DNA of 13,613 bases from an uncultured Collinsella sp. Lineage in GTDB: Bacteria; Actinomycetota; Coriobacteriia; Coriobacteriales; Coriobacteriaceae. Below the pieces are notes generated by a model. The model was not told the DNA's origin, searched no databases, and saw only the letters and a program-made list of their open reading frames with translations. Numbering within the stretch: position 1 is the first letter of the stretch; each line of letters opens with the position of its first letter. This document shows positions 6,688 to 13,558 of this stretch, piece after piece. Location of the stretch: the NCBI GenBank assembly GCA_902491415.1, contig CABUHP010000024.1, positions 1 through 13,613 of the forward strand. The letters run 5' to 3'. The translations under genes and the position numbers were made by a program.

Positions 6688-7898
6688 TGGGTATCGCCGA
6701 TCACATCAAGAACGGAATATCGCGTCGCGGCTTTGTACTCGGTGGGGCTGCCGCGGGCGCTGCCACGGTGCTTGCCGGATGCTCGAAAAAAACGGGTACC
6801 AGCGATGATGCCGCCGGCGAGCCGCAGGTTATCAAGGACGATTCCAAAATCATCTCGATTACGGATGAGTATGAGGCTGTCGACATCGATCTTGAGCCGG
6901 CGGCGTCGTGGACGCTGCCTCTGGGTACGCTGCTGTACTACTGCGACGGCGATTACGCCGCGGCGATGATGGCGCCCGCATCGGCATTGCACGCCAACAC
7001 GCTCGGTGTGCTCAACCTGGGCGATGGCTCGCTTACCACATTAATCGAGGATCCTATCGAGGGCACGGGATACGCATTCTACGATGTCCGTGCCGGCGAC
7101 GGCGTATTCGCGTGGGTTGAGATGAACTTTGCCAATTCATCGTGGAAGCTCTACGCTCAAAATCTGTCGGGCGCTTCGCTCTCTGGCGATGCGGTTGAGC
7201 TCGATCGAGGTGGCAAGGACTATGATCCGCCCCTGTTTACGGCGTTCGGGTCATCGGTTATCTGGTATAAAATGCCTTCGGCAGGCGGCAATAAAACGAG
7301 TAGTGATTCGTTTTGCTATCGTCGCTCGCTTGATGAATCCAAGGCCGAGGTAATTTGGAAATCGACGGGCCGCTTTGCATCGGCCCCGCGCGCGAGCGAC
7401 GGCATTTTGACCATCTCGCCGCGTGTCCGCAACGACGAGGGCGTCTACTACGGCATAACGGCAATCGATCTGACCGACGGCAACAACACCAAGCGTGCCC
7501 AGTTGGTCCTCCCTTCGTCAGTTTCGCCTTTCGAGGCCGTATATATGGGCGATACCTTCGTGTTTTCTATCGAGGCGGCCTATAGTGGCGTGGGCAGCCT
7601 GGGCAATATGGGCACGTATATCGGTAATGAGGGAGGGCCGTACCTCTTTCTGTCACGCGAGCCGCTCGCATGTGCGGCTGGCAAGAAGAATAAATACCTT
7701 GTTAAGGTACAGGCGTCGCATTTCCTGATCGACACCTCTGCCAAGACCTATGGCTCGCTGCTGTCGCCCGACCGCGCTTTGGAGTATGGCGATTATCCAG
7801 CTACGGCGGGAAAATCGGACTCATTCCTTACGTACGCCACGGTGCGCAACAGCCAGGGTATACCAGAGACAGTCACTGCACGCCTATTCTCTCTTTAA
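6687..7898 (+). CDS. Tat-exported lipoprotein of unknown function, probably beta-propeller-like
   Basis: A 403-residue secreted lipoprotein. The N-terminus carries a twin-arginine signal (S-R-R-G-F-V-L at 12-18), a hydrophobic Ala/Gly stretch, and a lipobox L-A-G-C with Cys32 as the lipidated residue. So it is likely folded before export and tethered outside the membrane. The mature part has repeated short segments of beta character alternating aromatic and Gly-Asp turns (for example GDGVFAWVEMNFANSSW, and V-I-W-Y-K), as in TolB/WD40-like propellers, but I could not define blades or a catalytic site. There is no clear ribosome site before the ATG, which overlaps the upstream TAA, so it is probably translated by re-initiation after the TSCPD gene. 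Its substrate or partner is unknown. Confidence 0.75.
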   Translation: MGIADHIKNGISRRGFVLGGAAAGAATVLAGCSKKTGTSDDAAGEPQVIKDDSKIISITDEYEAVDIDLEPAASWTLPLGTLLYYCDGDYAAAMMAPASALHANTLGVLNLGDGSLTTLIEDPIEGTGYAFYDVRAGDGVFAWVEMNFANSSWKLYAQNLSGASLSGDAVELDRGGKDYDPPLFTAFGSSVIWYKMPSAGGNKTSSDSFCYRRSLDESKAEVIWKSTGRFASAPRASDGILTISPRVRNDEGVYYGITAIDLTDGNNTKRAQLVLPSSVSPFEAVYMGDTFVFSIEAAYSGVGSLGNMGTYIGNEGGPYLFLSREPLACAAGKKNKYLVKVQASHFLIDTSAKTYGSLLSPDRALEYGDYPATAGKSDSFLTYATVRNSQGIPETVTARLFSL

Positions 7899-7957
7899 GC
7901 TTAGAGGGGTTAAAAAGGCGCCAACAGGGGAATAAACGCGTTGTAATTGTGAGTACC

Positions 7958-7996
7958 GCCCGCCGAGCTGCCGCGTCATAGCGGCATCTGGCGGGC
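7958..7996. other. Long GC-rich hairpin between the lipoprotein and response-regulator genes
   Basis: GCCCGCC (7958-7964) pairs with GGCGGGC (7990-7996), and inside it TGCCGC (7969-7974) pairs with GCGGCA (7981-7986) around a GTCATA loop. The fold should be very stable, but no T-run follows on either strand. It may act as a Rho-dependent or 3'-protecting hairpin for the upstream message, or as a leader element. Confidence 0.5.
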
Positions 7997-8006
7997 TCAG
8001 GTGCGT

Positions 8007-8012
8007 TAAAAT
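8007..8012 (+). promoter_or_regulatory. Possible -10 box for the two-component operon
   Basis: TAAAAT, preceded by a TG-containing stretch (GTGCGT), lies about 40 bases before the response-regulator ATG. No -35 of note is visible, since the expected place is occupied by the GC-rich hairpin arm, so this is a weak call. Confidence 0.3.
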
Positions 8013-8051
8013 GAGCTTGTTCTTAGCTAATTGAGACAGGGGGGCCGTGTT

Positions 8052-8774
8052 ATGGCTTCAGATGCAAAAAAGATTCTGCTGGTCGAGGATGAGAAGGCAA
8101 TCCGTGACGCTGTCGCTGCCTATCTCGAGCGCGAGGGCTATTGGGTTGTGGGCGTGGGCGACGGCCAGTCCGCTATCGAGGAGTTCGAGAAGCATCAGTT
8201 CGACCTGGTCGTGCTCGACCTCATGCTCCCTAAGATTCCCGGCGAGCGCGTTTGCCGCACCATTCGCGACACCTCGGATGTCCCCATCATTATGCTGACG
8301 GCCAAGGGCGAGATCGAGGACCGTATTATCGGCCTCGAGCTCGGTGCCGACGACTACCTGATCAAACCGTTCTCGCCGCGCGAGCTTGTCGCGCGCGTGC
8401 GCGCCTTGTTCCGCCGTGCCCACCAGGCCGATGAGCCGGCCGTCGAGGTGCTCGACTTTGGCGATCTGGTCATTGACATCTCGGGCCACAAGATTTTGGT
8501 CGAGGGCAAGGAAGTCGACCTGACGGCTTCCGAGTTCAAGCTGCTCACCACGCTTGCCCGTCACCCCGGCCGCGTCTACAACCGCATGGAGCTGGTCGAG
8601 AAGGTGCTCGGCTACGACTTTGAGGGTTACGAGCGCACCATCGACAGCCACGTGAAGAACCTTCGCGCCAAGCTGGGCGACGACCCCAAGAAGCCCAAGT
8701 GGCTCTACACCGTCCACGGTGTCGGCTACCGCTTCGAGGCTCCGACCAAGACCGATAAGTCGGACGAGAAATAA
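8052..8774 (+). CDS. OmpR/PhoB-family response regulator
   Basis: A 240-residue DNA-binding transcription regulator switched by phosphorylation. The receiver domain (about 7-120) has the acidic pocket Glu12-Asp13, the phosphoacceptor Asp56 in VVLDLMLP, Thr83 in IIMLTAK, and Lys105 in the L-I-K-P-F segment. The C-terminal winged helix (about 135-235) includes LTASEFKLL, the recognition helix region and the terminal YTVHGVGYRF hairpin. The domain order and length are standard for the OmpR/PhoB group. ATG 8052 is chosen because an AGGGGGG site (8038-8044) ends 7 bases upstream; an in-frame TTG at 8031 lies ahead of that site. Its cognate kinase gene begins 12 bases after the stop, so they form one operon. 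Target genes cannot be inferred from the window. Confidence 0.93.
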   Translation: MASDAKKILLVEDEKAIRDAVAAYLEREGYWVVGVGDGQSAIEEFEKHQFDLVVLDLMLPKIPGERVCRTIRDTSDVPIIMLTAKGEIEDRIIGLELGADDYLIKPFSPRELVARVRALFRRAHQADEPAVEVLDFGDLVIDISGHKILVEGKEVDLTASEFKLLTTLARHPGRVYNRMELVEKVLGYDFEGYERTIDSHVKNLRAKLGDDPKKPKWLYTVHGVGYRFEAPTKTDKSDEK

Positions 8775-8786
8775 AGGAAATCACAT

Positions 8787-10352
8787 ATGACACCTGCGCG
8801 CTTTGAAATCGGGCAAAAGCATAAGCAGGAGAACGAGGCGGGTTCCAAGGCTAGTTGGAACACGCCTCGTTCCGATTCACGGCCAACGATGAGCTATCCC
8901 TCGCGCATGGCCCTGGCTTTTGCCCTGACATCGCTCATGACGGTATTGGTGCTGGTGGGCGTAGTCTCCGTTGTATGGGGCACGGTTTTTACGGATTACA
9001 CACGCTCCAATATTGTCGAAATCGCCAATTCCGCTGCCGAAAAGTTGGCAACGTCATATGAGGAAAACGGTTCTTGGACCGCGGGGGAGCTGCGTACGGT
9101 CGCGACATCGAGCTTGGTGTCCGACGATCTTGGTATGCAGGTCGTCAATAAAAAGGGCGTCATCGTCTACGACGACTCGTGGCCCTCGGCAAGCGCTACT
9201 GCCGATGTACGCGAAAATCAGGCGACGACCGACGATGCGAGCGGAAAGAGGGCATCGCACAGCCCAGTCTCGTCTGCTCCCACCGATTCCAATAGTGTTG
9301 CCAACGTTGAGATCGTGACGTCCTCCGGCGAGCACGTGGGTCAGGTCAAATTGTGGGCGGTTGGCTCCGATGCCCTGCTCACCAGGGCAGACTCGGCATT
9401 CAGAGAGAAGACCTTTAACGCCATGGCCCTTGCCGCGGTTGTGGCCGTCTGCATCTCGGTCGTTATCGGAGCGCTTGTGTCGCGCATGCTTACCAAGCCG
9501 ATTCATCGAATTACGAGCACGGCCAAGCAAATTCGCGACGGCGATCTGTCCGCTCGTACGGGCTTGCGCGGCGATGATGAGATCGATCAGCTGGGCGAGA
9601 CCTTCGACGAGATGGCCACCTCACTCGAAAAGGATATGAAGCACGAGAAGCGCCTGACCTCTGATGTTGCCCACGAGCTGCGCACGCCGCTCATGGCCAT
9701 GCTTGCGACGGTCGAGGCCATGCAAGACGGTGTGTATCCCACCGACGACGAACACCTGGAGACAGTCGCATCCGAGACGCGTCGTCTGGCCCGTCTGGTG
9801 CAGCAGATGCTCGATCTGTCGCGCATGGAAAACAGCACCGCGCCGCTCAACCTGGAACCGGTGGACATGGTTCCGTTCGTACGATCGATTGTGAACGGCC
9901 AGGAGCGCCTGTTTGTCGACCGCGATCTGCGCTTGCGCTTTGCCGACGAGACCCAAGGTCACGACGATGTCGTCGAAGCCGATCCCGACATGATCACGCA
10001 ATGTGTTATCAACCTCATGAGCAACGCCATGCGCTACACCCCCGAGGGCGGTTGGGTCGTGGTGTCGGTGCTCAGTGACCGCAGGCACGTCAGCATTGCC
10101 GTTTCTGATACCGGCATCGGTATTGCCAAGGACGATCTGTCGCGCATTTTCGGGCGGTTTTGGCGCGCCGATGCCAGCCGCGCCCGCGAAGCTGGCGGCC
10201 TGGGCGTCGGCCTCGCCGTGACCAAGCAGATTGTCGAGCGTCACCATGGCTACATATCCGTGGAGTCGGAGCTTGGAAAGGGTACGACTTTTACAATTCA
10301 TCTGCCCCGCGAGCACACGGCAGACGCGGCATCTACTACAATGGAGCACTAG
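8787..10352 (+). CDS. Membrane sensor histidine kinase (HAMP-HisKA-HATPase)
   Basis: A 521-residue sensor kinase that autophosphorylates on His296 and passes phosphate to the upstream response regulator. About 40 cytoplasmic residues precede the first membrane helix (41-64). An extracytoplasmic region runs to the second helix at about 213-232. HAMP follows, containing KPIHRI and DEIDQLGETFDEM. The H-box is SDVAHELRTPL, the N-box region QCVINLMSNAMRYTP, G1 is DTGIGI from Asp441, the F-box IFGRFWRAD, and G2 GGLGVGLA at 470-477. The catalytic set is complete. The sensor part includes a Ser/Ala/Thr/Asp-rich low-complexity stretch (about 132-172) that looks like a flexible linker. AAGG at 8774-8777 serves the ATG at 8787; ATG at residue 35 is a possible shorter start. 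The stimulus is unknown. Confidence 0.92.
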   Translation: MTPARFEIGQKHKQENEAGSKASWNTPRSDSRPTMSYPSRMALAFALTSLMTVLVLVGVVSVVWGTVFTDYTRSNIVEIANSAAEKLATSYEENGSWTAGELRTVATSSLVSDDLGMQVVNKKGVIVYDDSWPSASATADVRENQATTDDASGKRASHSPVSSAPTDSNSVANVEIVTSSGEHVGQVKLWAVGSDALLTRADSAFREKTFNAMALAAVVAVCISVVIGALVSRMLTKPIHRITSTAKQIRDGDLSARTGLRGDDEIDQLGETFDEMATSLEKDMKHEKRLTSDVAHELRTPLMAMLATVEAMQDGVYPTDDEHLETVASETRRLARLVQQMLDLSRMENSTAPLNLEPVDMVPFVRSIVNGQERLFVDRDLRLRFADETQGHDDVVEADPDMITQCVINLMSNAMRYTPEGGWVVVSVLSDRRHVSIAVSDTGIGIAKDDLSRIFGRFWRADASRAREAGGLGVGLAVTKQIVERHHGYISVESELGKGTTFTIHLPREHTADAASTTMEH

Positions 10353-10410
10353 CTTTTCGCTATTCGGTGAAGGAGGGGCCGCGTCCCTGCCGCTCCGAGT
10401 TTGCGAAAAC

Positions 10411-10430
10411 ATGCGGGAAAGAACCCGCAT
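10411..10430 (+). terminator. Weak intrinsic terminator or leader hairpin before purC
   Basis: ATGCGGG (10411-10417) pairs perfectly with CCCGCAT (10424-10430) around AAAGAA, followed by TTCTGT rather than a solid T-run. It sits between the kinase stop and the purC ribosome site, so it may end the two-component message or modulate purC transcription. Confidence 0.5.
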
Positions 10431-10447
10431 TTCTGTCGTATTTAGGT

Positions 10448-10453
10448 AAGGAG
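10448..10453 (+). promoter_or_regulatory. Ribosome-binding site that fixes the purC start
   Basis: AAGGAG lies 8 bases before the GTG at 10462. The earlier in-frame GTG at 10453 overlaps this site and so cannot be the one it serves. Confidence 0.75.
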
Positions 10454-10461
10454 TGACTCAC

Positions 10462-11349
10462 GTGACAACGATGGAGCGTCGTCCGGATTCCCGTGGCAAG
10501 GTTCGTGATATTTACGATGCCGGTGAAAACCTGCTGATGGTCGCCACCGACCGCATTTCTGCGTTCGACTTCATTCTTCCCGACGAGATTCCGTTTAAGG
10601 GAGAGGTGCTCAATCGCATCTCGGCATTCTGGTTCGATAAGTTTGCCGACATCGTCCCCAACCATCTCGTTTCCATCGACCCGGCGGATTTCCCCGAGGA
10701 GTTTGCTGAGTATCGTGACTACCTCGCTGGCCGCGCCATGCTGGTTAAGAAGGCCCAGACGATTCCTATCGAGTGCATCGTCCGCGGCTATCTGACCGGT
10801 TCGGGCAAGAAGACCTACGACGAGAACGGCACCGTCTGCGGCATCCAGCTGCCTGAGGGCCTGACCGAGGCTTCCAAGCTTCCCGAGCCGTTGTTCACGC
10901 CGTCCACGAAGGCCGAGATCGGTGACCACGACGAGAACATCTCGTTCGAGCGTTGCTGCGAGATCGTGGGCGAGGACATCGCCACGCAGATTCGTGACCT
11001 TTCCCTCAAGATCTACAAGGCCGCTGCCGAGTACGCCGCGACCCGTGGCATCATCATTGCCGACACCAAGTTCGAGTTTGGTGTTATTGATGGCAAGGTC
11101 ACGCTGATCGACGAGTGCCTCACGCCCGACTCCAGCCGTTTCTGGCCTGCTGCCAGCTACGAGGAGGGCAAGATCCAGCCTAGCTACGACAAGCAATTCG
11201 TCCGCAATTGGCTCAAGGCCAACTGGGATATGACGGGGGAGACCCCGCACCTGCCCGCCGAGGTCATCGATGGCACGTCCGAGCGCTATCGCGAGGCCTT
11301 CCAGATCATCACGGGCTCCCAGTTCACAAGCATGAAGGAGAACGCATAA
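10462..11349 (+). CDS. purC: SAICAR synthetase (phosphoribosylaminoimidazole-succinocarboxamide synthase)
   Basis: The cytoplasmic enzyme of de novo purine synthesis that ATP-dependently joins aspartate to CAIR, giving SAICAR. The 295-residue product is of the longer PurC type, nearer the yeast Ade1 length than the E. coli one of about 237 residues. Family signatures include GKVRDIYD at 12-19, the ATP-site opening DRISAFD at 30-36, ECIVRGYLTGSGK at 104-116, DTKFEFG at 201-207 and DECLTPDSSRFW from 217. The GTG start is set by the AAGGAG site at 10448-10453. No other purine gene is in the window. The next gene starts at the base after the purC stop and draws its ribosome site from the purC 3' end. 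Identification is secure. Confidence 0.96.
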   Translation: MTTMERRPDSRGKVRDIYDAGENLLMVATDRISAFDFILPDEIPFKGEVLNRISAFWFDKFADIVPNHLVSIDPADFPEEFAEYRDYLAGRAMLVKKAQTIPIECIVRGYLTGSGKKTYDENGTVCGIQLPEGLTEASKLPEPLFTPSTKAEIGDHDENISFERCCEIVGEDIATQIRDLSLKIYKAAAEYAATRGIIIADTKFEFGVIDGKVTLIDECLTPDSSRFWPAASYEEGKIQPSYDKQFVRNWLKANWDMTGETPHLPAEVIDGTSERYREAFQIITGSQFTSMKENA

Positions 11350-11925
11350 GTGAGTACCCGTAGCGCCACGAACAAGCGCACGCAATCCCACGAAGTTACC
11401 GGGGTTGCGCGCAAGTCTGCCGCATCTGCTAAGCCCGCCCGCCAAGCAGCGAGCTCCGTTCGCGTCGTGCCGGCTTCGTCTAAGGCACGCCGCAAAGAGC
11501 TCGAGAAGGGCGAGAACCTCGAGGGCCTCTCTAAAGAGGAGAAGCGCGCCCGCAAGGCCAAGCAGCGCGCCAAGGAGGACCGCATCTATACGGTGTCGAA
11601 TATCCTCCTCAAGCAGGACGAGGACTACACCAAGCGCCGTCGCATCTGGTGGATTGTGCTCGCCATTGGCATGGTGCTCGTCGTGGCAATTTGGGCCTCG
11701 CTGTACTTCGCTCCCGCTGGCATGGTGTCCAGCCCTGTCCAGATGGTCGGCATCGTTTTGTCCTATGTCATCATCCTAGGTGACTTTATCTATGACTTCG
11801 CTCGTATTCGTCCCTTGCGCAACATGTACCGCGCGCAGGCCGAGGGCATGTCCGAGAACAAGCTCAACGCTCTTATTGAGCGCGCGGCTGCCGAGGAGGA
11901 CAAGAAGGACTCCAAGAAGAAGTAG
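11350..11925 (+). CDS. Small membrane protein of unknown function, coupled to purC
   Basis: A 191-residue protein I do not recognise. Residues 1-98 form a strongly basic, Ala/Ser/Lys/Arg-rich cytoplasmic region with a probable helical charged segment (about 45-78). Two membrane helices follow at about 99-120 and 129-149, then a charged tail ending DKKDSKKK. This suggests both ends in the cytoplasm with a short external loop. The start is GTG directly after the purC TAA, with AAGGAG at 11335-11340 inside purC, so it is translated from the same message. Nothing links it functionally to purine synthesis; co-transcription may be positional. The basic N-terminus could bind nucleic acid or the lipid surface, but that is only inference from charge. 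Confidence 0.8.
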   Translation: MSTRSATNKRTQSHEVTGVARKSAASAKPARQAASSVRVVPASSKARRKELEKGENLEGLSKEEKRARKAKQRAKEDRIYTVSNILLKQDEDYTKRRRIWWIVLAIGMVLVVAIWASLYFAPAGMVSSPVQMVGIVLSYVIILGDFIYDFARIRPLRNMYRAQAEGMSENKLNALIERAAAEEDKKDSKKK

Positions 11926-11955
11926 CGTTTGCATACATACTTATCGCTAAGATAT

Positions 11956-11986
11956 AAGGCGCGTCGTTTTTGCGGCGCGCCTTTTT
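11956..11986 (+). terminator. Rho-independent terminator after the purC operon
   Basis: GGCGCGTCG (11958-11966) pairs with CGGCGCGCC (11973-11981) over nine positions with one wobble, followed by five T residues (11982-11986). Two A residues upstream can extend the stem into the T-run. It closes the purC message before the peptidase gene. Confidence 0.9.
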
Positions 11987-11999
11987 ACTGTTCTATAGA
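11971..11999 (+). promoter_or_regulatory. Possible promoter of the aminopeptidase gene, embedded in the terminator
   Basis: TTGCGG and TATAGA (11994-11999) are separated by about 18 bases, a reasonable sigma-A arrangement. The -35 lies inside the terminator hairpin and the start point would fall near 12006, leaving a very short leader before ATG 12015. A second candidate, TTGCAT (11929-11934) with TATAAG (11953-11958) at 18 bases, would transcribe through the terminator hairpin. Neither is certain. Confidence 0.3.
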
Positions 12000-12014
12000 T
12001 AGATGGAGTGGCAC

Positions 12015-13295
12015 ATGATTCGAGCTGCCCTGACGGTCGAAGAGGCTCTGGAGGGCATGAAGGCCCTGGAGCCCAAGATTAAAAACTACGCGCGCCTGGT
12101 CGTCCGCAAGGGCGTAAACGTCAAGCCCGGCCAGGAGGTCGTCGTTCAGTCTCCGGTCGAGTGCGCGCCGTTTGCGCGCGTGGTGGTCGCGGAGGCCTAT
12201 GTTGCCGGCGCCGGCCACGTGACGGTCATTTGGGCCGATGATGCCGTGACGAGGCTCACGTACGAGCATGTCGAGAAAAGCTATTTTGAGCAGACGCCCG
12301 AGTGGAAGCGCATACAGCTGGATTCCTTGGCCCAGGATGGTGCCTGCTTTGTCTTTATCGAGGGTGCGGATCCTGCAGCCCTCAAGGGCATCGATCCAGC
12401 CAAGCCGGCCGCGGCATCCAAGGCGAGGAATACGCAGTGCAAAGTTTTCCGCCGTGGACTGGATTACAACATCAATCCGTGGTGCATCGCCGGCGCTCCG
12501 GTCGTGGCATGGGCGCACGAGGTGTTCCCGGGAGACGCCGATGAGGTTGCAATCTATAAGCTGTGGAATGCGATTCTGCACACCGCGCGCGCCGATGGCC
12601 AGGACCCGGAGAGCGACTGGGAACTCCATGACGCCGCATTCGAAAAGAACCTGCGCTTCCTGAACGACAATCGTTTCGACTACCTGCACTACACCGCGGC
12701 AAATGGAACCGATTTGACGATTGGCATGACGAAGGGTCACGAGTGGGCCGGCGGCAAGGGCAAGACGCCCGATGGGCACCCCTTCTTCCCCAACATTCCC
12801 ACCGAGGAAGTCTTCACCTCGCCCGATCGCATGCGCGCCGACGGTATCGTGTATTCTGCCATGCCGCTCATCCACCACGGCAATAAGGTCGACGATTTTT
12901 GGATTAAGTTTGAGGGAGGCCGCGTGGTGGACTACGACGCCCGTGTGGGCAAGGCAACGCTCGCGAGCATCATTGACACCGACGAAGGTGCCGCTCATCT
13001 GGGCGAGGTCGCGCTCATCTCCAAGAACACGCCGATCCGCGAAAGTGGTGTTCTGTTCTACGATACGCTCTATGACGAGAACGCTAGCTGCCATCTCGCG
13101 CTAGGTGTAGGTTTCCCCGAATGCATCGAGGGTGGGTATGACATGTCCAAGGAGGAGCTCCTGGAGCATGGCGTTAACGTCTCGAGCACGCACGTCGATT
13201 TTATGATCGGCACGGACGACATCGATATTACGGGCATTACGCCTGATGGACGTGAAGTTGTGATTTTCCAGAACGGCCAATGGAGTTGGGAATAG
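12015..13295 (+). CDS. M29-family metallo-aminopeptidase (aminopeptidase T/AmpS type)
   Basis: A 426-residue cytoplasmic exopeptidase expected to remove N-terminal residues from peptides using a two-metal centre. The length and order of motifs fit family M29. The metal-ligand set is visible as Glu265 (in PTEEVFTSP), Glu331 (GEVAL), His360 (NASCHLALG), and His393 with Asp395 (STHVDFMIG). The spacings 66, 29 and 33 agree closely with those I recall for Thermus aminopeptidase T. An N-terminal domain with VKPGQEVVV precedes the catalytic half. ATG 12015 is preferred over ATG 12003, because GGAG (12005-12008) lies 6 bases before it and overlaps the earlier ATG region. It appears to be a single-gene unit between two terminators, with the tRNA promoter overlapping its 3' end. 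Confidence 0.93.
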   Translation: MIRAALTVEEALEGMKALEPKIKNYARLVVRKGVNVKPGQEVVVQSPVECAPFARVVVAEAYVAGAGHVTVIWADDAVTRLTYEHVEKSYFEQTPEWKRIQLDSLAQDGACFVFIEGADPAALKGIDPAKPAAASKARNTQCKVFRRGLDYNINPWCIAGAPVVAWAHEVFPGDADEVAIYKLWNAILHTARADGQDPESDWELHDAAFEKNLRFLNDNRFDYLHYTAANGTDLTIGMTKGHEWAGGKGKTPDGHPFFPNIPTEEVFTSPDRMRADGIVYSAMPLIHHGNKVDDFWIKFEGGRVVDYDARVGKATLASIIDTDEGAAHLGEVALISKNTPIRESGVLFYDTLYDENASCHLALGVGFPECIEGGYDMSKEELLEHGVNVSSTHVDFMIGTDDIDITGITPDGREVVIFQNGQWSWE

Positions 13296-13314
13296 TCCCA
13301 GACCGTGGTACAAT
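13286..13314 (+). promoter_or_regulatory. Promoter of the tRNA-Lys gene
   Basis: TTGGGA (13286-13291) and TACAAT (13309-13314) are 17 bases apart, and the -10 has a TGn extension (TGG). The start point would fall a few bases before the mature tRNA 5' end at 13324. The -35 overlaps the end of the aminopeptidase gene. Confidence 0.7.
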
Positions 13315-13323
13315 GCCACCCGC

Positions 13324-13396
13324 GGGCCGTTAGCTCAGCTGGCAGAGCAGGGGACTTTTAATCCCAAGGTCCAGGGTTCGAACCCCTGACGGCCCA
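13324..13396 (+). tRNA. tRNA-Lys (anticodon UUU)
   Basis: A complete 73-base cloverleaf. The acceptor arm is GGGCCGT with ACGGCCC, the D-stem GCTC/GAGC, and the anticodon loop CTTTTAA with TTT at 13357-13359. The variable loop has 5 bases, and the T-arm is CAGGG-TTCGAAC-CCCTG. Discriminator base A is 13396. The first anticodon-stem position is a G-A mismatch. The CCA end is not encoded exactly (CCC follows), so it must be added by CCA-adding enzyme. Lysine identity follows from the anticodon and general resemblance to bacterial tRNA-Lys. Confidence 0.97.
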
Positions 13397-13434
13397 CCCA
13401 AAGATTGTTGAGACGGTCAACTTCGGTTGGCCGT
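13380..13434 (+). repeat. Direct repeat copy 1: tRNA-Lys 3' end plus terminator stem
   Basis: This 55-base segment starts at G57 in the T-loop of the tRNA, runs through its 3' end and the spacer, and ends within the terminator stem. It is identical to 13559-13613, 179 bases downstream. It may be longer, because copy 2 is cut by the window end. Confidence 0.95.
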
Positions 13435-13440
13435 CTTTTT
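13412..13440 (+). terminator. UUCG-loop terminator of the tRNA gene
   Basis: A 10-pair stem (GACGGTCAAC with GTTGGCCGTC, one wobble) closes on a TTCG tetraloop and is followed by five T residues at 13436-13440. It begins 15 bases after the tRNA. The stem is part of the 55-base repeat and recurs at 13591. Confidence 0.93.
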
Positions 13441-13558
13441 GGTCGCCTTTTCATGGGTTCGAACCCGTCGGGGCGCGGAGCTGAGGAAATGCGTGAGCGT
13501 TTGCCAGCGCAGCGCGCAAGGCGCGAAAGCGCCGCAGCGGCCGCCTGCGAAGCAGGCT
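13441..13558. other. Structured GC-rich spacer between the two tRNA-derived repeats
   Basis: These 118 bases hold no convincing gene. A perfect palindrome GGGTTCGAACCC (13455-13466) repeats the T-arm core of the tRNA (13374-13385). Two small hairpins follow: GGCGC-GAAA-GCGCC (13520-13533) and GCCTGC-GAA-GCAGGC (13543-13557). The rest is rich in GCGC and GCAGCG words. It resembles an interspersed or tandem intergenic repeat unit rather than a gene. A reading frame on the minus strand across it is the usual false product of antisense tRNA sequence. Confidence 0.6.

Noticed and set aside
10411..10449. A 12-codon frame from ATG 10411 as a purC leader peptide
   Set aside because: There is no ribosome-binding site at a usable distance and the ATG is the first arm of the hairpin, so the frame is probably accidental.
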